From: Thalassospira lohafexi
Lineage (GTDB): Bacteria > Pseudomonadota > Alphaproteobacteria > Rhodospirillales > Thalassospiraceae
NCBI RefSeq assembly: GCF_002844275.1
Contig: NZ_NXGX01000010.1
Coordinates: forward strand, 1 to 64,000
Reading direction: 5' to 3'
Length of the DNA: 64,000 nucleotides
Part shown: piece by piece, positions 57,669-64,000 of the stretch
Layout of the letters: each line of letters begins with the position of its first letter
How positions within the stretch are numbered: the stretch's first letter is position 1
Translations under genes and position numbers: made by a program
The notes under the pieces: generated by a model
What the model was told of the DNA's origin: nothing
Databases searched by the model: none
The model's input: the letters and a program-made list of their open reading frames with translations, nothing else

Positions 57669-58013
57669 ATGCAACAAGACCTTCGTAATTTTCCGTTCCG
57701 CGTTGTCATTCACGAAAAGCAGTCTGCGCAAAACGTTTTGGACTGGCTTGATAAAAATATCCGCAGTGATCGCTGGACCATGGGCATTCGCAACATCGAA
57801 ATCCCTCGGTCCGGGCAATCTGCACCGTTCGTTGATATGGTGATCTATTTTGCCCGCCGGGATGACATGGATCTGTTTCGCGAACGTTGGGCAGGAAAAA
57901 CCCGTGAACATAAGGTCAAACTGCGTGGGCTGCGGGCCGCCTTGTATGCGTTACGCCATCCAAAAACCGAAATGGTGGCCTATGAAAATACTTACCCACC
58001 CAAATCAAAATAA
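57669..58013 (+). CDS. hypothetical protein
   Basis: 114 residues from the ATG at 57669, preceded by GGGGGA; a frame start at 57600 lacks a ribosome site. I do not recognise the family. Soluble, mixed charge, with an N-terminal strand (FPFRVVIHEK), a helix (QNVLDWLDKNI) and a basic C-terminal half (KTREHKVKLRGLRAALYALRHPK). The SDRWTMGIRNIEI...MVIYFARRDDMDLFRERW section suggests an alpha/beta fold. It converges on the low-GC gene. Confidence 0.65.
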   Translation: MQQDLRNFPFRVVIHEKQSAQNVLDWLDKNIRSDRWTMGIRNIEIPRSGQSAPFVDMVIYFARRDDMDLFRERWAGKTREHKVKLRGLRAALYALRHPKTEMVAYENTYPPKSK

Positions 58014-58029
58014 GTTCGGAATCCCATAT

Positions 58030-58977
58030 CTACGGGAAGAACTTTACGTAAATAAGTTTAGAAACATCATAAAGAGCAGGGTAGAGGAAAATAGCTAGTA
58101 TCGCTGTTAACGCTGCTCGATGAAGCCGTGGGCCTACTCTGCTTTTTTGATAAAATTCAGTAGGTGGAAAAACCCATCGGAGGTACTGGAAACAGAACCT
58201 TGCCGCTATAATTGAAACAAGCAGAATCCATATCCCGATCAACACATCAAGTAATACAGACCCTCCAGTAAAATCACTGACGTGATGGTCGATATTGAAG
58301 AACTTGATCGAGTAAAAAATGAGCGGCAAAAATATCAAATACAAAAAATTGTCGTACACGACTGGAAGATGAACAATCGGCTGAAATCTTTTTTTAGACT
58401 CAAAAAACTCTTTTAGTTTCATTTCCACCCATACAACAAATCCCTCATCTCTTCCGTAAACGTTCACAACGGTTCTATTATTTGTAGCTGACGATGGAAT
58501 ATGGCTCAGGTCCATCAACATGGATGGTCTTTGAAAGTCTATGAATATGCCAATACAATTTAAAGGCTCTTGCTTAACTACATTCTTACAATGGGAGAAA
58601 TTGGAAAAGAATACGCTACTTATTTTTTTGGGAATAATCTTGCTATCAATTAAGGTCGAATAAGTACCAATTACGTTATTGTCATTCTCCTCCACAAACT
58701 GATAATCAAGCAACATAAGAGAGTTGACAACTTCCTCCGGGTTCTTCTCATCGGGGTTTTTCTTCAAAGCCGCTATTTCAATTTCCTTTGCCCTGTCATT
58801 GAGAGCACTTAGAATCTCTGACAACTCACACAAGTCATCGACAGAAAGAACCAAGTTTCTTGGAAAGAGGTTGCGACGGAACTGTGGCACAGCAAAATCA
58901 GTTGAGCCGCTTTTACCTGAAACTGATTCTATCTGGTCCTCGGCTACCAATTCATTTTCCGCGCATTTTTCGACCAA
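58030..58977 (-). CDS. hypothetical membrane protein of low GC content
   Basis: 315 residues from a TTG at 58977; the start is unsure because no ATG or clear ribosome site is near. A ~200-residue hydrophilic N-terminus (LCELSEILSALNDRAKEIEIAALKKN) leads to two or three membrane helices (about 215-300: FLYLIFLPLIFYSIKFF, LLDVLIGIWILLVSIIAARF, AALTAILAIFLYPAL). Family not recognised. Base composition is unlike the rest: 58561-58680 has 37 G/C in 120, about 31%. It is probably recently acquired. Confidence 0.6.
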   Translation of the reverse strand: MVEKCAENELVAEDQIESVSGKSGSTDFAVPQFRRNLFPRNLVLSVDDLCELSEILSALNDRAKEIEIAALKKNPDEKNPEEVVNSLMLLDYQFVEENDNNVIGTYSTLIDSKIIPKKISSVFFSNFSHCKNVVKQEPLNCIGIFIDFQRPSMLMDLSHIPSSATNNRTVVNVYGRDEGFVVWVEMKLKEFFESKKRFQPIVHLPVVYDNFLYLIFLPLIFYSIKFFNIDHHVSDFTGGSVLLDVLIGIWILLVSIIAARFCFQYLRWVFPPTEFYQKSRVGPRLHRAALTAILAIFLYPALYDVSKLIYVKFFP

Positions 58978-59040
58978 TGATTCAACCTAATGCTAGAATG
59001 TTGGGTAATTGAACGCAGCCTATCTGAAACAAGCCACCAA

Positions 59041-59080
59041 GACAAAGAAAAGCCCCGCGCAAATTAATGCACGGGGCCTT
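59041..59080 (-). terminator. intrinsic terminator of the BMP transporter operon
   Basis: On the minus strand GCCCCGTGC pairs with GCGCGGGGC (one G-U) around an 8-nt AT loop, then TTTTCTTTG. 40 bp past the binding-protein stop. Confidence 0.85.
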
Positions 59081-59119
59081 GTCATTTAACCGATCCGGTT
59101 GTTGGATCGGCAATCTCGA

Positions 59120-60205
59120 TTATTTCGGCAATTCAGCGTCGATGCCTTTGATGTACCAGTCCATGCCAAGAAGCATGCCATCGTCAGCGTTTTCACCGTC
59201 CTTGACGCGCAACTCGCCAGCCTGATCATAGATCGGGCCTGCGAACGGGTGGATTTCACCCGATGCAATTTTGGCTTCGGTTTCTTCGGCCAATGCTTTT
59301 ACGTCATCAGGCATGTTGGTGAACGGTGCCATGTGAACCATGTCGGCCTTGATCCCACCCCAGGTATCATCAGCCTTCCAAGTGCCGTCCATTACCGCCT
59401 GAACACGCTCGATATAATAATCATCCCAGCGGTCAACGATTGCACTAAGCTGTGCCTTGGGCGCAAATTTGATCATGTCGGATGCCTGACCAAAGCCAAG
59501 AACACCGCGGTTTTCAGCAACCTGAAGCGGTGCCGGGCTATCGGTGTGCTGAACCATGATGTCTGCACCCTGATCGATCAGGGCCTTGGCAGCGTCGCCT
59601 TCCTTGCCCGGATCATACCAGCTGTTGACCCAGACGATTTTAACTTTCACATCCGGGTTCACCGACCATGCACCGAGCATGAACGAGTTGATACCACGCA
59701 CAACTTCGGGGATCGGGAACGAACCGACATACCCGATGGTGTTGCTTTTGGTCATTTTACCGGCGATCACACCAGCAACATAACGGCCTTCATAGAAACG
59801 AGCGGCATAGGTCGCCGAATTCTCAGCCCGCTTGAACCCGGTCGCATGTTCGAATTTCACATCCGGGAACTGCTTGGCCACCTTAATCGTCGGATTCATG
59901 AAGCCGAACGAGGTCGTAAAGATCAGATCATTACCGGTCTGCGCCAGCTGACGGATCACACGTTCCGCATCAGCACCTTCAGCAACATTTTCAACATAGG
60001 TGGTTTTCACCTTGTTACCGAATTTTTCATCGACAGCCTTACGTCCCTGATCATGCTGATAGGAATAGCCGAAATCGCCGACCGGTCCGACATAAACGAA
60101 ACCGACCTTGAGCGGATCGTCTGCCTGTGCAGCCCCCATGCCAAGTGCCATCGCACCGACCGTCGCAAGCGCTGCGGCAGTGCGTTTAAAAATACGTGAC
60201 TTCAT
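59120..60205 (-). CDS. BMP-family ABC transporter substrate-binding protein
   Basis: 361 residues, Sec signal ending GAAQADDP. PnrA/Med-type binding protein: KVGFVYVGPVGDFGYSYQHDQGRKAV, NDLIFTTSFGFMNPTIKVA, HATGFKRAENSATYAARFYEGRYVAGVIAG, FPIPEVVRGINSFMLGA and TDSPAPLQVAENRGVLGFGQ. Members bind purine nucleosides or related compounds; DFGYSYQHDQGR is common in proteobacterial systems near purine genes. Last of a four-gene ABC operon, 102 bp after the second permease. Confidence 0.92.
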   Translation of the reverse strand: MKSRIFKRTAAALATVGAMALGMGAAQADDPLKVGFVYVGPVGDFGYSYQHDQGRKAVDEKFGNKVKTTYVENVAEGADAERVIRQLAQTGNDLIFTTSFGFMNPTIKVAKQFPDVKFEHATGFKRAENSATYAARFYEGRYVAGVIAGKMTKSNTIGYVGSFPIPEVVRGINSFMLGAWSVNPDVKVKIVWVNSWYDPGKEGDAAKALIDQGADIMVQHTDSPAPLQVAENRGVLGFGQASDMIKFAPKAQLSAIVDRWDDYYIERVQAVMDGTWKADDTWGGIKADMVHMAPFTNMPDDVKALAEETEAKIASGEIHPFAGPIYDQAGELRVKDGENADDGMLLGMDWYIKGIDAELPK

Positions 60206-60307
60206 ACGGTTGTCTCCCTTTGAACCATCCAGACAGGATTATACCTGATCCCTTGTGCAATCAACATTGCGCGCAAATTAACGCGCCTCCCTCTTATATC
60301 GCCAGCG

Positions 60308-61228
60308 TTATTGCGCCGGTCGGAACGCCTTGCCAATACAGGCCGGCGCATTCAATCTGATCTTTGTATAGTCGCTGGAAATAATCACCAGCACAATCAC
60401 CGTCGCCAGATAGGGCAACATCGACATAAATTGCGACGGTACATTAACACCGGCACTTTGGGCGTGAAGCTGTAAAACCGAAATACACCCAAACATATAG
60501 GCCCCTGCCAGCAACCTTCCCGGACGCCATGTGGCAAACACCACCAGCGCCAGCGCAATCCAGCCCCGTCCCGCTGTCATGTTTTCGGCCCACATCGGGG
60601 TATAGGATAGCGACAGATAAGCCCCACCCAAACCCGACATTGCGCCGCCAAACAACGTCGCCATGTAGCGAATGCGGATCACCCGATAGCCAATGGCGTG
60701 GGCGGAATCATGGGAATCACCCACCGCCTTTAAAATCAGTCCGGCCCGGGTTCTGGTCAAAAACCAGCCAGTGGCAATCACAATCGCGATCGAGGCATAG
60801 ACAAGAAAATCCTGCGAAAACAGGATCGGGCCAATCACCGGAATCGTACTGATCACCGGAATCGAAAGCGACGGCAGCGGATCAAGAGGAAACCCAACAA
60901 AGCCCGATCCGACAAGGGCTGAAAATCCGACCCCAAAAATTGTCAGTGCCAGCCCCGTCGCCACCTGATTGGCCATCAGCGTCAGGGTCAAAAACGCAAA
61001 GATCAGTGACATCAGCATCCCGGCAACAATCGCCGCCAGAATGCCCAAAATCGCCGAGCCACTAGACACCGTCACAGCAAAGCCAGAGATAGCCCCAACC
61101 AGCATCATGCCTTCGACGCCAAGGTTCAACACCCCGGATTTCTCGGTAATCAATTCACCAGTCGCCGCCAGCAACAGCGGGGTCGAGGCGGTAATCACGG
61201 TCAAGATCAGAGGAACAATCCAATCCAT
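60308..61228 (-). CDS. BMP-type ABC transporter permease (second permease)
   Basis: 306 residues, eight to nine helices. LTAxTPLLLAATGELITEKSGVLNLGVEGMMLVGA and AVGDSHDSAHAIGYRVIRIRYMATLFGGAMSGLGGAYLSL are the marks of YufQ/NupQ-type permeases. Its start shares one base with the stop of the first permease. Confidence 0.93.
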   Translation of the reverse strand: MDWIVPLILTVITASTPLLLAATGELITEKSGVLNLGVEGMMLVGAISGFAVTVSSGSAILGILAAIVAGMLMSLIFAFLTLTLMANQVATGLALTIFGVGFSALVGSGFVGFPLDPLPSLSIPVISTIPVIGPILFSQDFLVYASIAIVIATGWFLTRTRAGLILKAVGDSHDSAHAIGYRVIRIRYMATLFGGAMSGLGGAYLSLSYTPMWAENMTAGRGWIALALVVFATWRPGRLLAGAYMFGCISVLQLHAQSAGVNVPSQFMSMLPYLATVIVLVIISSDYTKIRLNAPACIGKAFRPAQ

Positions 61229-62307
61229 TATACAGCCCCCCCTTTGGTGGCAACCGATCCAACCCGGATACGGTACTTGGTCAAAACATCACAGGCCAGC
61301 AGGAAGAAAAGTAAAATCCCCTGAAATAAACCGGTCACGGCACTGGGCAACCCCAGCGAAATTTGCGCCAGCTCACCGCCAAGATAGGTCAACGCCATGA
61401 TCAGCCCGGCAAACAGCACACCAACCGGATGCAACCGCCCCAAAAAGGCAACAATGATCGCGGTAAAGCCATATCCGGGCGAAATGGACGGTTGGAGCTG
61501 CCCAATCGGACCGGCAACCTCAAACAAACCTGCCAAACCCGAAAGCCCGCCGCTCAACAGCAGGGTAAACCAGACCATGCGTTTTTGACGGAACCCGACA
61601 TGGCGGGCGGCCTGCGGGGCCTTGCCAACCACACGTAACTGGAACCCGATCAAGGATTTTGACAGCAACAACCACCCGGCAATCACCACAAACACGGCAA
61701 TCGCAGTGCCCAGATGAACGCGCGTGCCGTCATAAATGATCGGCAACAGTCCGGCATCGGGGAATGGGCGCGATTCCGGGAAGTTAAATCCTTCGGGATT
61801 ACGCCACGGACCATGCACCAGATAACTTAAAAACAGGGTCGCAACATAGGTCAGCATCAGGCTGGTCAGGATTTCATTGGCGTTAAAGCGCGTGCGCAAC
61901 AGGGCAGGAATAGCGCCCCATAGCGCCCCGCCAATTGCGCCAAACACCAGCATGGCCGGCAGCAAAAACACGCTTTGACTGTCATAGAAATAAAGGGCCA
62001 GCCCCCCGCCAAAGATCGCCCCCATGGTCAGTTGCCCTTCGGCACCAATGTTCCAAACATTTGCCCGGAACCCCATGGCAAGACCGACCGCAATAATCAC
62101 AAGCGGTGTGGCTTTCACAAACAGTTCGGACACGCCGTAACTGTCGCTGATCGGCAGGATAAAGAAGGTATAAAGCGCCTCAAGCGGGTTTTTGCCCATA
62201 AAGGCAAAAATGATCCCGCCGACAATCAGCGTCATGACAATTGCCAGAACCGGCGACAGATACACCATCGCCTGTGAATGTGAACGGCGGGGTTCAAGCC
62301 TGATCAA
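61228..62307 (-). CDS. BMP-type ABC transporter permease (first permease)
   Basis: 359 residues, about ten helices. FRANVWNIGAEGQLTMGAIFGG, TLMLTYVATLFLSYLVHGPWRNPEGFNFPESRPF and GYGFTAIIVAFLGRLHPVGVLFAGLIMALTYLGGE fit YufP/NupP-type permeases. Overlaps the ATPase gene by 14 nt. Confidence 0.93.
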   Translation of the reverse strand: MIRLEPRRSHSQAMVYLSPVLAIVMTLIVGGIIFAFMGKNPLEALYTFFILPISDSYGVSELFVKATPLVIIAVGLAMGFRANVWNIGAEGQLTMGAIFGGGLALYFYDSQSVFLLPAMLVFGAIGGALWGAIPALLRTRFNANEILTSLMLTYVATLFLSYLVHGPWRNPEGFNFPESRPFPDAGLLPIIYDGTRVHLGTAIAVFVVIAGWLLLSKSLIGFQLRVVGKAPQAARHVGFRQKRMVWFTLLLSGGLSGLAGLFEVAGPIGQLQPSISPGYGFTAIIVAFLGRLHPVGVLFAGLIMALTYLGGELAQISLGLPSAVTGLFQGILLFFLLACDVLTKYRIRVGSVATKGGAV

Positions 62308-63919
62308 CGCGGCCTCCTGTGCTTAACGTGCCGTTCGCCGGGGTCGCGTCACCATCCAGATCATGGAGCCCCCCCATCAACAGACCAATTTCTTCGATGC
62401 TGACATCGGCCATCGGACGCGGCTTGGACAATTTGCCTTCCGCCATCACAACAACAGAGTCACAGATCGCGAAAATCTCGTCGAGATCCTGCGAAATCAC
62501 CAGAACCGCCGTACCCTTGGCCGCCAGATCAAGCAACGCCTGATGAATGGCAGTGGCCGCCCCGGCATCAACCCCCCAGGTCGGCTGGGAAATCACCAGC
62601 ACACCGGGGTCTTGCAGGATTTCACGCCCGACGATGAATTTTTGAAGGTTCCCGCCCGAAAGCGATCCGGCATCGGCCGCGGCCCCGGTGGTCCGGACAT
62701 CAAACGTCTTGATGATGGTATCGGCAAAGGACCTCGTCGGGACTTCGCGGATCAAACCACGTGCCGTCAAGGCCATCCGGCGAAATGCCGTCAGGAACCC
62801 GTTTTCTGCCAAACTCATATCAGGAATGGCACCATGCCCGTTGCGTTCTTCGGGAACAAACGTCGCCCCCAGACGACGGCGGCGACGCGGCCCGAAATGC
62901 GCGACCGATGTGCCATCAATCTTGATGTTATCGGGGGCGGCAAACTGTTCGGTTTCCCCGGCCAGCGCCTGAAACAACTCGTTCTGACCGTTCCCGGCAA
63001 CCCCGGCAACGCCGAGGATTTCACCGCCACGCACGGTCAGATTGACGTCTTTCAGGTCGGTGCCGAACTGTTCTTCGCTGGCCAGTGACAAATTGCTGAC
63101 CTCAAGACGAACATCTCCAAAGGTCCGGTCATTGCCCCTGTCCGGTGCGGTCAGTTTCTGACCGATCATCATTTCGGCCATCGATTTTGCGGTTTCTTCC
63201 CGCGGGTCACAGCCACCCACGACCTTGCCACCGCGCAACACAGTCGCCTTCTGACACAGCGCTTTGACCTCATGCAGCTTGTGACTGATATACAGGATCG
63301 CACAGCCCTCATCAGCCAGTCGGCGCAGCGTTTCAAACAGCTTTTCGACTTCTTGCGGGGTCAGAACCGAGGTCGGCTCATCCAAAATCAGCAATTTGGG
63401 ATTTTGCAGCAAACAGCGCACGATTTCGATGCGCTGACGTTCGCCCACCGACAGGGTGTAAACATGGCGGTCCGGATCAAGCGGCAGGCCATAGGTCTTT
63501 TCGACCTCGACCACCTGCTTGCGCAGCACCTCCATGTCGCGCACGTCATTCATCGCAAGGGCAATGTTTTCAAGCACCGTCATGGTTTCAAACAGCGAGA
63601 AATGCTGGAACACCAGACCGACACCCATTTCACGCGCATCATGCGGGCTGTGAATGGTCACAGGCTTGCCGTCCCAAAGAACCTCGCCCTGATCGGCCTG
63701 CAAGACACCGTAAATGATTTTCACAAGCGTACTTTTGCCAGCCCCATTTTCCCCAAGCAGCGCATGGATCTCGCCCGGTTCGATACGGAAACTGATATCG
63801 TCATTGGCCAGACAGCCCGGAAAGGCCTTGGTCACACCGCGCACTTCAAGTTGCGCGTGACCTGCCCCCGTCATGGCTTCTGCCCCGGCATCACCGGTCA
63901 TTGACGTCACTGCTACCAC
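62294..63919 (-). CDS. BMP-type ABC transporter ATPase with two nucleotide-binding domains
   Basis: Up to 541 residues; starts at 63919, 63910 (GTG after GGGGTGG) and 63901 (ATG) are all possible. First domain complete: Walker A GENGAGKST, signature LSVGERQRIEI, Walker B LLILDEPTSVLTP. Second domain degenerate in Walker A (GVAGNGQNE) but with LSGGNLQKFIVGREI, as usual in RbsA/YufO ATPases. First gene of a probable nucleoside/purine importer; upstream 63920-64000 holds no visible gene. Confidence 0.93.
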   Translation of the reverse strand: MVAVTSMTGDAGAEAMTGAGHAQLEVRGVTKAFPGCLANDDISFRIEPGEIHALLGENGAGKSTLVKIIYGVLQADQGEVLWDGKPVTIHSPHDAREMGVGLVFQHFSLFETMTVLENIALAMNDVRDMEVLRKQVVEVEKTYGLPLDPDRHVYTLSVGERQRIEIVRCLLQNPKLLILDEPTSVLTPQEVEKLFETLRRLADEGCAILYISHKLHEVKALCQKATVLRGGKVVGGCDPREETAKSMAEMMIGQKLTAPDRGNDRTFGDVRLEVSNLSLASEEQFGTDLKDVNLTVRGGEILGVAGVAGNGQNELFQALAGETEQFAAPDNIKIDGTSVAHFGPRRRRRLGATFVPEERNGHGAIPDMSLAENGFLTAFRRMALTARGLIREVPTRSFADTIIKTFDVRTTGAAADAGSLSGGNLQKFIVGREILQDPGVLVISQPTWGVDAGAATAIHQALLDLAAKGTAVLVISQDLDEIFAICDSVVVMAEGKLSKPRPMADVSIEEIGLLMGGLHDLDGDATPANGTLSTGGRVDQA

Positions 63920-64000
63920 CCCTATTTAGCAATATGATTTTGCACACCATCGGCGGTTTTACCGCATTCTGTGCTGCAATCAAACGGTCTCAATATGCGA

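Overview
The window reads as alphaproteobacterial chromosome, moderately GC-rich and densely packed. The mix of genes (urtABCDE next to ureDABCEFG, glutathione-dependent formaldehyde oxidation, PuuD, a TyrR-type ACT regulator, bioMNY and a giant RTX protein with its own type I exporter) fits a marine Rhodospirillales genome such as Thalassospira. The genus is inferred from gene content, not from a marker gene. I see no rRNA, tRNA, CRISPR array, insertion sequence or prophage.

Layout. (1) 1-17642, minus strand: the first 4,538 codons of a giant acidic RTX protein whose 3' end lies beyond the left edge, preceded by its type I secretion genes, a HlyD-type adaptor and a PrtD-type ABC exporter with a long disordered basic tail. 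(2) 18122-23593: an M48 protease, a small HNH protein, a MarC protein, a Na+/Ca2+ exchanger, a DpkA-like ketimine reductase and an HPP-CBS membrane protein. (3) 23768-30817: probable methionine/2-oxo-acid catabolism, with an AceE/MdeB-like E1, a solute-binding-like protein, methionine gamma-lyase and a divergent TyrR-type activator; two near-consensus TyrR boxes lie between the last two. (4) 30960-35172: 3-hydroxybutyrate dehydrogenase, a DUF1508 miniprotein, and a LysR regulator divergent from adhC-fghA. (5) 35272-38193: bioNMY biotin uptake and an ArsR/SRPBCC pair with two matching palindromes. (6) 38360-49498: urease with accessories, and the urea ABC transporter behind a probable sigma-54 promoter. 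(7) 49854-55521: two LysR regulators, a methyl-parathion-hydrolase-like lactamase-fold enzyme, urate hydroxylase PuuD and an acetylpolyamine-amidohydrolase-like deacetylase. (8) 55612-58977: a soluble chemoreceptor plus separate Aer-type PAS protein, then two unknown genes, one of strikingly low GC. (9) 59120-63919: a BMP-family nucleoside/purine-type ABC transporter.

Functional theme: nitrogen salvage. A possible nucleoside/purine importer, urate hydroxylase, urea importer and urease all lie within 26 kb, which would fit a purine-to-urate-to-urea-to-ammonia route, although the intermediate enzymes are not in the window. The urt/ure block looks nitrogen-controlled through sigma-54. The most unusual locus is the giant RTX gene: almost nothing but calcium-binding repeats, about thirty beta-roll modules and eight recurrent 'DFD' modules, interrupted by a roughly 500-residue D/E/S/T/G-only segment, and exported by a transporter with a basic tail.
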